64,000 nucleotides of DNA, from positions 372,001 through 436,000 of the forward strand of contig JAGYXB010000020.1 of NCBI GenBank assembly GCA_022495005.1, in the 5' to 3' direction. The DNA comes from Rhyacophila brunnea. Its lineage: Eukaryota; Arthropoda; Insecta; Trichoptera; Rhyacophilidae. Every line of letters begins with the position of its first letter. Positions within the stretch are counted from its first letter, which is position 1. Below, piece by piece: positions 44,552 to 57,528 of the stretch. The translations under genes were made by a program, and so were the position numbers. The notes beneath the pieces were generated by a model. It ran no database searches, was not told where the DNA came from, and was given only the letters and a program-made list of their open reading frames with translations.

Positions 44552-44699
44552 TTAGCTACTCGAGCTCGCAAGTTATCGACGCTATGTGAAGCGTTTCGCC
44601 CCGATTTGATGGCGATACTTTTGGAAACTAGCCCACAGATATGTAGACCTTTTATCTTACTCTAGCGCGTGTCGCAAAGATTGTAAGGGTGCCGAATAC

Positions 44700-44885
44700 T
44701 TTCTCACTCGCACTCATGCATCGTTTTTGTTCAGGCCTTGGTCGCTACAGTCCAAGTGGCCATTGACCGCCTCAAGCAGACTGCTCCATTCTGATCGGTC
44801 TTCCTCTTTCCTACTCAAGTTGATTACCTACTCCCAGCACTCGCAAATCTTTATGTTTCGCAGATGTTTCTTCCGGTCGTTCGGC
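44700..44885 (-). pseudogene. LINE C-terminal fragment
   Basis: On the - strand the frame reads NDRKKHLRNIKICECWE, a stop, then RKEEDRSEWSSLLEAVNGH. The DRSEW-x-x-LLEAV pattern is the C-terminal end of RTE/CR1-type LINE proteins. It adjoins a family B MITE at 44902. Confidence 0.6.
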
Positions 44886-44901
44886 ACTCTGTTTTTCTTC
44901 G

Positions 44902-45966
44902 TGTCCGGAAACTTGTACGTATGCAGTTCGCCGTAATCACTCTTCACCGTGAAATGTTATATCGGAAATATATGGCCGTATATTAAAGACCGTCCAACCT
45001 CATTGCGTCGTATAGTCAGTGGTGGCTCGACGACTTTCTAGGTGGTGGGGTTTAGCCATTAATTTATAAATATACATACCTACCTACTTTCTCATATTAT
45101 ACATTATGTACCAAGCTATTTATGATAATATGATTTTATTAATGAAGAAATAAGTAATTTTTGAGAATAAATAATAATTATTATCTGAGTCGTCATCACA
45201 TCTAAAAAACGTGCTTAAAATTATTAACTTGATTAATAATAGTTATTATTATAGACTTACTATTCTTAGTTTTTAAAAACAACATACAGCGAGCGTTTTT
45301 CTCTCCTAGGGGTTATTTGATTCGCTCCCCAGTACGCGTATACTAACGCTAATGGATTCACATTTTTTGTAAAACAATATTTGTACCGCGGTGACGGGAT
45401 GGGACTGAGTGACGCGTAATCATCATTTTATTACATAATTTACGATCATTGCTTTATTTATTTGTATAATAATAATAAATATCTCTCTAAAATTGCGATG
45501 AGTTTACATGGATAAAATAAATTAAATAGTTGATTTAATCATGTAATTAAGTCAATATGTATATTATGACAGTGATAAAAATATCGGACGTGTATTTTTG
45601 ACATGATTTCGATGTGGGGATGGTCCCTATGAACCTTTGAGGTAGAGCCGTCCCTGCGTATAGTACTGATATAAAATACATGTCTAAATAACGCACGGTT
45701 CTTGTCGGTTTACACTTTACAAGAAGCCAGCAATAAACATTTTTTGAATATAGCCGATATACTTACTGGATTATTTGTTATGTTAGGTAAGGTTTTCATT
45801 CTTGAATTCATGAATTTTGCCAATATCAGCTATGAATATTGAAGTAATGTTCATATTGAATCTAATAAAATTGGAGACCGTATAGTATACGGTCATCGCT
45901 TTTCGATAAGAGAGCTCACGGCGAACTGTGCCACGGTGAAATATTTTACGTACAATTTACATGTAC
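44902..45966 (+). mobile_element. MITE family B, copy 3, interrupted by H11
   Basis: Matches the reference copy 8650-9064 from GTCCGGAAACTTGTACGTA to about 45016, then resumes at CGTATAGTACTGATATAAA (45657) and continues to 45966. The break is at a different position from that in copy 2. Confidence 0.78.
45017..45656. mobile_element. hAT-type element (H11), 640 bp
   Basis: The ends CAGTGGTGGCTCGACG and the inverted GGTAGAGCCGTCCCTG are flanked by an exact 8-bp TSD, CGTATAGT (45009-45016 and 45657-45664). The empty site is visible in other family B copies. The interior is AT-rich with no transposase. Confidence 0.92.
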
Positions 45967-46431
45967 TTAATTGTTTTTCTTCCGGTCCACTGAACGTGTT
46001 GCGCGTCGTACCTGGTTGGGTTTTGATACGTTTCCAGAGGCACTAGCAATGCAGCCCACAAAATCAATAGCGAACACTATTAATTGTCACAACCACGCCG
46101 TATCAATCTCATCACTTTTGGCAAAACGTACGTGAAATAATATGTGTGAAAAAGAAGAATAAAAACAACTCCGATTTCAAATTCAAATTATTCAGATTTC
46201 AAATTATTAAGATTTCAAAATTTACAATCGTACAAACAATTTAGGAAAATATTTAAAAACCCAATACTAATACCCAATCTCTCAGTAATCCGCCACCCCA
46301 AAAACCAGACAAGTGTCCAATTAGTGAAATACATTAAAAATTACATACAAAATATGGTAAGAATTAAAACAGGTTTAAGAAATTGTTACTAGCAAATTAC
46401 GGTTTTATTTATAATTAAAACCATGTAATAA

Positions 46432-46699
46432 CTAAATATTAAACAGTAAATCACTTGACACAACCAGTTGTTCAGTGAGGGAGATATTCTTGAATGGCTT
46501 AGGATTCCTGGCTTTCCCTATGACCAAAAGGTTCAGTTTGTGTGTCCCGGTTGCATTGGAGCACGGCATAATTATTGTGATGCGGTTCTTTTCCTCCCAT
46601 GTAGGTACATTACTTTCTTCGCGATGAACGTACGTTTTATGAAGGAGAAGTTTCCAGAATAAACCCGTCTCATCTCCGTTGTATACTTGTACGCGGCGG
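46432..46699 (-). pseudogene. Tigger/jerky-type transposase fragment (DDE)
   Basis: Reads QVYNGDETGLFWKLL, which carries the first catalytic aspartate of DDE transposases in the jerky/Tigger group. It is followed by KNRITIIMPCSNATG, HKLNLLVIGKARNPKPFKN and a frame that stops soon after. The DNA-binding N-terminus and later catalytic residues are missing. The apparent ATG of the open frame comes from the adjoining hAT end, not from the transposase. Confidence 0.82.
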
Positions 46700-47480
46700 C
46701 AGTGGCGCACCCAGGATTTAATATTGGGGGGGGGGCCAAGGAGGAGAATTTAAATTAGTCCCATAGGATCTTTTTCTTCTTCACAGCCTAATTTCTCGTT
46801 TATCGGTCTTTTGTACACCATGGTCCCTACATCCTGAAACGGGCCCTCAGGCTACGATATTTGGCGGGCCCCCCTACCTACCGCTAAGATTAAAGGCAGT
46901 GTGAAACACTACATTAACGTTCTTCAAATTGTGTTTCAGTTCAAATGAAGGGTACTTATACAGTGAATTATTGGCGATTTTTAATAAATCTACTTTATTA
47001 ATGGAGCTGTCGAGTATCGACACATAATAATCAAAAAATATATTGCACTTTTTTTACAATTAAAGCTAATTTATGATGTGTGTTTATCTCACTTATCTGG
47101 TCAACCCGACACGCCGCCCCCCCCACAGCTCGGGCCCCCAGGCTAGAGCTCTGTCAGCCCTCCCCAGCCATGACCTACACCACTCTGGAATTCGGGTGGA
47201 CACCGAGAATTTTTTGACAGTTCCATTAGGGATTGTGTTTCTAAAAAAACCTGACATTAGTGTTTCGAAATTTTTGTGTTACAAATTAAAATCTAAGAAA
47301 TTTTTCTAAAAAGGGTGCTGGAGAATTTTAAATCATTTTTGCCGTGTTTTTATTTGTCTAAGCCCAAAGGTATAGTTTATTGGCTTTCAATTTCAATGTT
47401 TAAAATCATTCTGATAATTTTCATTTTTGGGGGGTGCCAGGGCCCCTTGCAACCCCACCCCCCCCCTGGGTGCGCCACTG
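46700..47480. mobile_element. hAT-type element (H12), 781 bp
   Basis: The ends CAGTGGCGCACCCAGG and the inverted CCCTGGGTGCGCCACTG are flanked by an exact 8-bp TSD, CGCGGCGG (46692-46699 and 47481-47488). It interrupts the Tigger-like element. Its interior (46818-47175) contains a reversed copy of the H3 family, so it is either composite or a nested host. Confidence 0.93.
46818..47175 (-). repeat. H3-family copy nested within H12
   Basis: CATGGTCCCTACATCCTGAA at one end and CAGGCTAGAGCTCTGTCAGC...CCATG at the other match, reversed, the termini of 12991-13827. Flanks TTGTACAC and ACCTACAC share five of eight bases, so the TSD is uncertain. Confidence 0.6.
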
Positions 47481-47613
47481 CGCGGCGGACTACTGAATTT
47501 GACTATTCCGGCGAATTATAGAGCTCGATGTTGTGCTTTCAACTAGTAAAAATAACGGCCGATTATAGTAGATGTCGAATAATCGATCGGCGGATTACTG
47601 AGAGTGTACTGTA

Positions 47614-48141
47614 TGTCCACTATTTCCACCACGGAAATATATACATAATTATTATTATACCGCAAACTTAATCATTCGAAGTGTCAACTATGAATAATAT
47701 AATATAATTAACATGTATTATTTTTGCATGCTATTCATTACAGATTATCCATCGCCCGGTTTACTGTAAAAACTTTGTAATATTGAATTTTAATTAAAGA
47801 ATTATTGTTATTTATGCAGAAGGTTACGACGGCCACGTCATCCCCTAACAACGGGAAACACCCTCGCAGACAGGGAGGGTAGGGTGTACTTATTTTACCG
47901 TTGTATTTATGACTAGGTAGTATGGCGTGTCGCGTGACTCACACGAACCACGTAGCATCCGTATTATAAAGGCTTTAGAGACTTTCCTATAAAATAGGCT
48001 GCTTTAAAATAATATTACCTACATAATTTTTTCGTCGTTTGAATAATCCTAAAATTCTTCATAATTATTTTAAGTAGGTACTTATGATTAAGGAATATAA
48101 CGGGTCGTCTATATATTTTGACGTTACATCCTAATGTGGGA
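47614..48141. other. AT-rich DNA, no gene seen
   Basis: Nothing interpretable beyond short AT-rich frames and a small GC-rich patch at 47820-47890. Confidence 0.4.
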
Positions 48142-48315
48142 GGGGTCTGACAGCGCTCGAAATGGAAAAGTTTACAAACCGGAGCGCTCGACAATTTTCT
48201 GAAGATATTTATATATTTATCAAATTTTGTATTAAATGTCGTATAAGATGGTCAAAATATCTTTTCCACGAGACGGAGTTAACGGACCAGAACTGCGCTC
48301 CGGTCCATTTCGATC
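48142..48315 (-). repeat. Dispersed repeat family E, uninterrupted copy
   Basis: Reversed, it gives CTCCGTCTCGTGGAAAA, TTTGACCATCT, AAATATCTTCAGAAAATTGT and TTCCATTTCGAGCGCT, in the same order as 31070-31530 but without the 144-bp MITE. Confidence 0.65.
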
Positions 48316-49530
48316 CCTGGGAGAGGATCTGGTAAAATGTGTCAATATAAGACGAAAGGGTTAGGACGGTGTAAAAAATGTCACATCACAATACCAACAA
48401 ATAATATACTTAAACTATAATAATTAATAATAAATAAAATATTTCGAGATGGCAATACACTGATATCAATCATTTTCAACGATTTTAGTTTTTAACGATA
48501 ATATCCATAAACATTACGCGATAGTGATGTCATTTGAGAATGTTATAGCAAAAGGGCTCTCTCTATTTTTTAAATACGCTTTGATATGTTGAAATTAGAC
48601 CAAATAACTTTTTATTTTTAATTTTACCATTATGGTCAAAGTAGCTCAGTACACTCTAAGATTATAAAATTTATAATGTACCTGAAACCCTCGAAATTGT
48701 GTCATTATTTTCTTGCGTATATTTTTTCAATGTGTACCTTAGTGACGGAGAGAAATCCTTTTGATTTTAACCTAATCATTATAATAATATAAATATATTC
48801 ATATAGCAAAGGTAAAAAATTAAAAATAAGTAAGTAAAACATTTTGCTCAAAAAGTCATTGAAAACAAAGTCACACTGGTAATATAAAGGGTCACATTGA
48901 AATCAGCAAGACATCCACACAATAGCTTCCGATTTGGCCTGGTGTATCGTTGAAGCTTCTCCGGGGGACAAAAATGTTACATTGTTACACAACTCCACGA
49001 TGGGTCTTTTTTCTGAGTGCGCGCCTGGATTCAAATACTTGTGCCAAAATTGATGCATAATCCATGAAGAAGAAAAGGGACGAGTCAAATCAATGCAATT
49101 GTGTATGTGTGTATTTCTTACTCTCTTTTGGATATTTTGGCTCTCCTGAAAAGTAGCGATTTTAGACTTATTGCCTTCTTCCTTTCGCACACAGATATTA
49201 TGATATTATATTATGTAGGTACCTACCTATTTATATTATAAACTATCTGCACTTATTCTGCACGCTCCTTATAAAAAAACACGAAGGCGGTGTATTGTTT
49301 GGTCAATGCCGATATAATTTTTAGCTATGGCCTTAAATGTCTTGAAAAAATACACAAAACGCAGTATGTAGTAGGTGTTAAAACCATGTTTTTATTAGTA
49401 ATTGTTATTCATTACATTGTGGTAGTTCCAGCAAAATTTTCTGTTTGGTACCTACTAGATACTGCTGTAAAAAGTGTAAATAGTGCAAATTGTCTAAATC
49501 TAATAAAAGTATAGGTACCTACTGGCAGAC
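48316..49530. other. AT-rich DNA, one unassigned open frame
   Basis: The - strand frame at 48903-49190 (95 codons) is less AT-rich than its surroundings but shows no domain, and no splice or promoter context was recognised. I do not call it a gene. Confidence 0.35.
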
Positions 49531-50211
49531 CCTCCCTAACTAACTCGTTCGCCCCTGTGCTGCCGCCCGGCAACCCGTTCTAAATTCCCCCCTACATTCC
49601 CTCCAAAATAAAAACTATTTTTTATTGGAAATTTGACAGAAGTAAAAAAACAATTATTATTTTGATCGCCATCAAGATATTGACTTATTTTACCTATTAA
49701 TTACTTACTTAATAATTTTTCAATTTCATTTTTTTAAACATATTGTAGACATTACAAACTATAAGTTTAAGACGTTCACCACATGTCATGAAATATTATT
49801 ATAAAGAAGGAAAGTACCTAATAAAAACGATAAAAATGAAAATATAAAAAGAGAACATTATAAAAACATACAAAAGCAGTAAAAATACAATTATTATACA
49901 TCTATAGAAGTTCAAAGAAGTACACCAAGTTTGCTAAGGAGACCCTATTTTAAGAATTTATATCAAAAATCAATAGATATGTATCGTTGGAGCACGGAAG
50001 CATTATTTATAAATGAATATTCAATGACATGAAAGAACTTTTTTCATCATAGAGATAATTATTTATATAGGTACATACTTAATTAAATAACATATAAGTA
50101 CCATATATTTTTAATATTGTCATAAAAATGTTTTGTCGGACCTTTGCTACCCCCTGAAAACTGCCGCCCGAGTGTTATGCACCCCTAACACCCCCGCTTG
50201 GCGCATCACAA
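49530..50211 (-). repeat. Relative of hAT element H6
   Basis: The right end CCCCCGCTTGGCGC (50191-50204) is the reverse of the H6 left end, and CTGCCGCCCGG-CAAC near 49560 resembles the other H6 end. Matching 8-bp flanks were not found, so the limits are approximate. Confidence 0.5.
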
Positions 50212-50724
50212 CCAATGACATTATCCCAGCACATAAGCACGAAGTTCTCTGTGCAATTCGTGCGCACTAGAAGACATCGCGATCTGCGCAACTTCAAGGT
50301 TAAATAATTGTTCCACTATCTGACAATACCTATACCTACTTGCTTTTGTATTACATCGGCAATATGTATGATATCGTTTTCGGTCGTGAATTGAGTTTCT
50401 AGGCCAGAAGTTTATTAGTTTCTTGAGAATTATTAACGGCCGGATCAAAATGGTTCGGTGCACATTTTAAATGGCAGACCAGTGACGTGGGCACACAATA
50501 TCTAATTGAAAATAATATCAGTATCACTTTAATTATATTTATTGTATTATATTACACTATGTGTTGTGTTGATTTTACATTTAAAATATTTTGAATTCAT
50601 TAAAAACAAACCAACCTATCGCTGTGATGGCATCATACGACCTACAAAATTTGTATTTATGTAATGTGAAGTTTTTTTTTATTCCTAGGTTTTCACAGTA
50701 CAATCATTTAAAATTGCCGCAATT

Positions 50725-51154
50725 TTACATCGTTTTTCTTAGGTCGTATTCTTATTTGTCTGATACAAATCTTGCAATCGATTTTTAACTAACTTCCCGA
50801 CTAGCTAGACATTTGAAACTTTTAGAATATATCAGAACACGATGCCAATGCATTTTTTAATACTTTTAGCCATCTTTAAGTAGAATTGAATTCATTTTCA
50901 GTTAATTCTGTTTTGCATGAAAAGTTATTTCGACACCATTATTGGTTGCTAGGGGTCTGGGGTCCTAGCAACTAAATTATTAATATATACGTGCGTTACT
51001 ATGAAAATCAATATGAAATGACATTTCATTATTTAGTAAGTATTTCTATCAAGTACAATTTTTTTTTGATCGTTTAAGCTAGTCAAGTCAAGTTTATATG
51101 ATTCATCAGAAAATTTAAAAACGTTGTATATAAAAAGTTCTTTTTATCCTATAA
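50725..51154 (+). mobile_element. MITE family A, copy 4
   Basis: Runs from TTACATCGTTTTTCTTAGG to TTTTTATCCTATAA. It shares AATCGATTTTTAACTAAC, AGACATTTGAAAC and GTTGCTAGGGGTC with the other copies, but lacks the TTGTCCGGTGG block seen in copies 2 and 3. Confidence 0.78.
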
Positions 51155-51670
51155 TTATTTTACATTATTTAAAACAGAACATCGCGATTTTAGCACTTGT
51201 TGTTTCGAATTGGATGATCGATATTTGAATCCTCAATCCATAACCAGGTATGCTCTGAAAGGAAGAAACACATTACTAATTTGTGTACTATCAATACTTA
51301 CTATACTTTACTTTTACATTTTACTTATACATTACTTACTATAAATTCTATCTAATACCTGCCTATATTATTATTTTGTTTTATTTTATTTAATAAATAA
51401 TGACTATATTCTAATAATTGGGAATAAATGCAAAGTGCAGTCTTCTTCTTTTCTGTCGTCTTGACAGGGCATGCCAGGTTGAGACTCTCTTGAAGCAGTC
51501 GTAGCACGTGGTCAAGCTATGTCCAACGCTTCTTATGCATGATCTGCCTTTTTATCTCCTCGTTATCCGTCACAATCATAATGATCTCAAAGCAAGTGAC
51601 ATTACGGTGACATATTAATACAAAGAATGCAAATTTACTGATAATTTACATGTTCAGCTGTTTTACGTGG

Positions 51671-52083
51671 TTACATATAAATTGTACGTAAAACATTTCA
51701 CCGTGACACAGTTCGCCGTGAGGTTCCTTATCGGAAAGAGACGACCGTATACTATACGGTCTCCAATTTTATTAGTTTCAATAATATGAACATTAATCCG
51801 ATTTTCACGAAATTCACGAGTTCAAGAATGAAAACCTAACCTAACTAACCTAAGATCCAGTACTTATATCAGGTTATTTTCAAAAATTGTTTACTGCTGG
51901 CTTCCTGTAAAGTGTAAACCGACAAGAACCGTGTTTTATTTAGACATAAATTTTATCTCAGTAGGTACTATACGACCCGAAGGGGTTGGACGGTCTTTAA
52001 TATACGGCCATATTATATTTCCGATACAACATTTCACGGTAAAGTGTGATACGGCGAACTGAATGCGTACAAGTTTCCGGACA
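51671..52083 (-). mobile_element. MITE family B, copy 4
   Basis: An uninterrupted reverse-oriented copy of 8650-9064, ending in CAAGTTTCCGGAC. It contains the same ACCGTATACTATACGGT palindrome and GCTGGCTTCCTGTAAAGTG. It supports the family limits and shows the empty sites of H2 and H11. Confidence 0.78.
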
Positions 52084-53821
52084 TGGTTTTACGTACATCA
52101 TACGTACCAATCTTAAAACATTTAAAAGAAAATAAATAGGTAGGTATTCGTTAAATTCAAAGATAATCTTGTACGAAATATTATTAGAATGTGCGTTCGT
52201 TGAGGTTGAGTTTGAGATTGATGTTTATTAAAATGTTGAAATAGGTTGAATTAAGAAAGTTGAAGAAGGAAGAACACGCAGTGACAAAATGAAGGATCAA
52301 ATACAATACTTGTATTAGTTGTATGTATTGTATTTGTTATTTACTTGACAATCATAAATTAATAATATTCGACCTATAACATAAAATGCGTTTCAATCCT
52401 TTGACATCCTTTTTTAATATCGAATCGAGCTTCCGTATGGATACCACTAATTAATTTATGATGTACATAATATTAGAATCTTGAGAACATTTTGAGATAC
52501 CATTGAAAAAAAAAACTAAATTAGATTGACTTATCAAGTCACATTTTATTCTACTGTACAAAGTGAATAATCTTTTACGTACACCACTGCTAATACAGCT
52601 ATAATAATTACCATTGGTAGGTAGTTGCCTACTGCTCGGTGGGACTGATCACTGAATGCAAGAGTAGCTATACTGAGTCGGAAGATCTTATTTTAGGACC
52701 AGATAATAAAAAAAGAAAACCAAAGAAACGTTCGTTGAACCAACGAATGCTGAACAGACAGAGAGGAAATAATGTAAAGCAAGTTATGTTTGGAAATGAA
52801 ATACCAACTCTGTAGGTATTTATAAAAATATGGAGGAAGTTATTATATGCAGTATTTTTCTTTTCTTCTTTCGACCATGTCCAATCCTAATAGGATCGTA
52901 TGGACCTCCAGAGTGGAAGTTTGTATTAAGAAATTGTATTAAAAAAATATTGCATTTCATTTAAGTACCTACTTGCTTGTAAAGCAAAAATAAAAAAAAA
53001 ATACTTAACTTCAAATTTATTACAGACCTCGAGATTTTGACTAATTTGTATCAGGTATCGTCGAGTGATCACGTTTTTATGATTTTTTTTTCAAATACTG
53101 AAATATTTTGCGGCTCTCTGGCAGGAGCTCCAGGGCCACCTGGGAGGCCGCGCTTCCAGTTTGAGAAGTACTGGTGTATAGCATCGGGCTTGGGTTTGTG
53201 AATAATACAAAATAATAATAAAATGTGGTCAGTCAATCGGCGTGCATTCACAAATTCTAAGGAATATTATCATGACAAAGCAATTAGGTATTGCAGTAGG
53301 TAGAGGAATGAGGAATGATGTCAAAAAATGCCTGCGGTATGATAATACATAATAATATTGTATGTATATTTCGCTGTGGCGTTATGAAAATACCACACAA
53401 CTAACGAAATGTTTGATAGTTTTGACAAAAAACTAGGTAAGTAGGTATATTATTATGTTCTCAGTGGGACGCCGAGCGAGAAAAGCGATGTAATGTTGTT
53501 GATGTAAGCCCGGTCGCAAATTGAAATCTTCTGAACTGGGATAATCAAAATCGGGTATAATGTTGCAACTGTCATGCTCGGATAGTGACGTCACGCGGCT
53601 AGCCGAAACGAATGAAATAGCAGCTTCTGCACGTATGCCGATGCGACATGTTGGCAATATACCTAGTACCTAACTGTTAAGCGCCTTCATGGGGTTAAAG
53701 GAATTGACGGAATTGTACCTAAATATAGGTACCATATATACCTATAAATGTTCATCTTCTTCTTATGCCACCCACTATCAGGGAAATCATCTGTAACTCG
53801 GAATATTTCGGTGAAACTTTA
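52084..53821. other. AT-rich DNA with SINE-tail and hAT-end fragments
   Basis: At 52865-52945 a stretch matches the tail of SINE family 2 (GACCATGTCCAATCCTAATA). CCAGTTTGAGAAGTACTG at 53157-53174 resembles a hAT right end with no partner found. No gene is supported. Confidence 0.45.
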
Positions 53822-53829
53822 CTCGTACC

Positions 53830-54399
53830 TAGAGTTGGGTTTCGGGAATTTCCCGACGGGAATTCTCGAGTAATTTTCGAGATTTTTCATCCTGAATCTC
53901 GAGAATTGAAATTTTTAACATTTCGGGAAATTCCGGATCTCGAGAATCTTTTCTCGGGATTCGGGATTTCTGTATGATCAAATATTAATTGAAAAAAATA
54001 TTTATATATTATATGTAAAAAGTGGACAAAAAACACAAAACGTTCAAAGACTGATCGGGGCATTTCACAATTAAGCCAACGTCGACTCAAAATGATCGCA
54101 ACTTTTGTAACATCAGGGAATTTTGTGTCTCAAAAGCGTACCCAGACGCAGCGATTGACAGGCTGTGCTTTTTAAAATCCTATTTTAATAAGTAATGCTT
54201 TGACTTATTTTTGTTTTCCTACTTCTGTTTTGTTTGTCTTCTTATATGAATTTAAAAATCATATTTTTTGGAATCCGTCTGTTTTTACACTGATTTTAGA
54301 ATTTTACAGTTTTTTTTTAATTTCCCGATATCTCGAGAATTTTTTTCTGGAAATCCCGAATCTCGAGATTGGGATTTTCTCATGAAATACCCAACTCTA
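53830..54399. mobile_element. hAT-like element (H13), 570 bp
   Basis: The ends TAGAGTTGGGTTTC and the inverted GAAATACCCAACTCTA are flanked by CTCGTACC (53822-53829) and TTCGTACC (54400-54407), seven of eight matching. Sub-terminal regions are full of TCTCGAGA and TTTCGGGAATT words. No ORF with a known domain. Confidence 0.8.
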
Positions 54400-54407
54400 T
54401 TCGTACC

Positions 54408-57400
54408 ATCACTGAGGTTCGTAAGCAGCAAAAAGCGGCGCCTTCTGATTTGGAGTATGCTGTGGTTCATTTGTCATTTTTTTATAGTGTGATCGAGGTT
54501 TATTATGTTGAAATTATTGATTTATTTAACTTCTCGGTCATTTTCCAATTGCTTGAGTAGATATGTCAATATTTTAGTTACTACCTACACCTACAGGCTA
54601 CACTGCCAGTTCAAAGAATTTGAGGATGATACTATGAAATACAGCCATCTCCCATCTATGTGCCTACACCAATGACATATTATGATCTCGTTCATGGTTC
54701 ATGTAATATTATACTAGGTAGACCTTTTAGAAGCAGAGAGTTTGGTTGGTACCAAATTGGCATTAGTTGTTTCAAACCTTTGGTGGGCTCCTACCAGCAA
54801 TCGAAATAAAAAATTCGCTCGATAATTTTCCGAAAAATGTTAACATTATCATATTGTTTTGTTATAATATATCTACCTAGTTAAGAATACCAGTAAGTAT
54901 TTAAATTACATATGGTATGCAAATAATGTTGTCAGAAGAAAAACGGAGATTATGCCATAAATATGTTTTTTTTTTACCATATCTGACTAGTTTTGTATTA
55001 GACTTTAAGTACATATTATGTTAGTATAGGTGTATAAATTAAGTGAATTTAATTACTTTTCAAGAATTCACGAAACGGAACGCGATATTTATGTTTTTCA
55101 CGAGACAGCGATAATTTCGGGGATTTCATGAACCAGTGCTACGTTGCGGTGCGCTCTTTTTCATTTCGTGCCCTGAATGGAAGTACCTACCTACGTAGTT
55201 TTTAGTCTCTTCCTGAGTTTTAACAGCTGGATAATAATACCCCTTGGCTCCCCCACGCCCTTATTTATAGGTAAGTTTGATTTCCTACTGAGTTTATTTA
55301 TGAAGTACCTAGGTATGTATGTACATAGGTAATAAATAATAATAAATAATCCAGGATGGTTGGACGGTGCTCAAAGTTTTTAAGTACCGAATGTAAGTAC
55401 ATAGGTACCTACCTATAATCTGAGTGTATAATCTATGAATAGATAAGTTTCGATGTTTCGATAATCTTTATTTCAAAAGGTTGATTATAAAATAAATAAT
55501 AATAATATGTAAGGCAGTGTTATTGAGGTAGGTATATGTTATCAAATTTATTGAACGATGATGTCATCGCATGTCTACAGTATCTACCTAGATACCTACC
55601 TACATTATTTTATTCGCATGGCCAGTAAATGAGCAGAGGAAGTTGAAAATTATTTTACATAAATAAAATTTAACAACCATAAAAAGACATTTTTTGAGCT
55701 CAGCTACACCACTTGCAATATCTATGTCTCTCTCTTTCTGTCTATATTATAGAAAAACGCACGCTATCGCATAATTCCCGCTACATATAATATATGTATT
55801 TACATTAATTAATCCGGAATAAACACGCATAATGATATAATTTCAAATTATTTGCCATATTAATCACAAATATGGTCACAATCAGACTTAAAATTGAATT
55901 TTTACATTTAAATTTAAAAAACGAATGACCGGCTACAAAATATTTCCATCTCACTCGCTCCACTGCGCATCGAACCAGCATGCCAACACTGGCAACTGCG
56001 AACGTAGGCGTACTGGGTATAATTTGGTTGCAAGTGATTTTTATACAAACATAATGATAAAATAACGTATTTTCCTCAAAATATTTCCATACTATGTGGG
56101 TACTCAAAATAGATACAATAAAACATAAATGCAATACATTTAGCGAGCAGTTTACTATTAAGTAATCTTCTACTTCAAAAATCCCACAAAACTTACAAAT
56201 GCAAGTCTGTGGATCAATATATATTTTTCCAAATTCATATGTACGGGAATGAACGTATTATTATTAATAGTAAATATAAATAAATACTAAGTAGAGGAAA
56301 AACTATTATTTAATCGATTAATTACAATATGTTTATATAAATAGGTATGTCTCAATTCACTAGTCGGTTTAATTTTTTCATACGAGAGTTCATTAAAGCA
56401 ATCATTCATTCGCAATAAAATCTTAAGCTTTGGAATATTTTTGGAAATTGGTGTAAGTATTATGCCTCAATATTAGCTGGTCTTGAATGCTCATTTATTG
56501 TGTAAAAATAATAAAATTAAAATAAATGATTGAGAATGTTATTGCAATAAGATAAATATTGTTATTCACTCTAATTTTATAATATAGTAGGTAAATGAAA
56601 CATACAAATCGACAGCGATCAGAACCGGTTGCGTGCTGGGACAGATATTATTTGTAATGAGTTTGTAATTTGAATTTCAGGCGCAAACACAAAGTTTTAT
56701 AGAATAATGTTTTTAAAATTTGCAATCAAGCTTTCGACCAAATGAACGAAATGTTTTGGCATAGAACGCACGTTGTAACAAGGGTTACTTTTTGGGTTTG
56801 TGATTACTGATACAAAAATACATTTGAGAAATATTTATTTAAAAAATGTAAATCGGTTCTGAACGGCATAAATTCAGTATGTCTAATAAATCTGATATAA
56901 TATTATGTATACAATTGTTTTCTTTAGAAAATGATTCTGGCATAGATCAATGCCATCCAGATAATATCTTGTCAGTTTTACGCTCGGAAATATGTCCACC
57001 ATCTGTGTGGCATTTATTAAAATAGGTAGGTACCTAGAACGATTAATGTTTTATATGATATTTTGTGATAAATATGTAAAATGCATTAACAATAATTGTA
57101 AGAATATTATTCATAAATTAATGATCATTATTGTTTATAAATTGCAAGCAAAATAGCATAGGTTTCAGACACATTAATTATGTATTATAAAGCTATATTT
57201 TTGGTAGATTTTTTTGCTGTATAATATTACCTATATTAATCAATATTAACTATTTTCAAGATGCCAATTATAGGAGCTCTTTTTCAATACATTGGGTACC
57301 TACCTACGTATGCTTTCTTCTATGTTTCCATATTATAATGGTACGTAAACAAAATATCTGGATATCTTTTATATATGCAGACTTATTATGTATATGCCTA

Positions 57401-57480
57401 AAGTTCTATTAATCTATACTAAAGGTTGGCATGTTTTAGATTCATCAAATGAGTATGAACATTATTTTTAGTAGAAAGTA
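54408..57480. other. AT-rich intergenic DNA upstream of alpha-tubulin
   Basis: Long AT-rich stretch with many GTACCTACCTA-like words and a diverged family E repeat at 55075-55190. The frame at 55805-56134 is without motif. It may hold distant regulatory sites for the tubulin gene, but none can be shown. Confidence 0.4.
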
Positions 57481-57528
57481 GTAGAACGTTGTAATAGTAA
57501 TGTTGCAGCTCTTGCTGCGGCAGACGAT

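Larger units (their letters stand above)
46273..47611 (-). mobile_element. Pogo/Tigger-like element, deleted, split by H12
   Basis: The right end, read on -, is CAGTACACTCTCAGTAATCC inside a TA. The left end shows TCTCAGTAATCCGCC next to TA at 46271-46272. This TIR form and TA target fit pogo/Tigger elements. Without the 781-bp H12 insert and its duplication, only about 550 bp remain, including one transposase block, so it is internally deleted. Confidence 0.75.

Noticed and set aside
48903..49190. A 95-codon - strand frame as a possible small gene
   Set aside because: No known motif, no promoter or splice context, and a single frame of this length is expected by chance in 64 kb.
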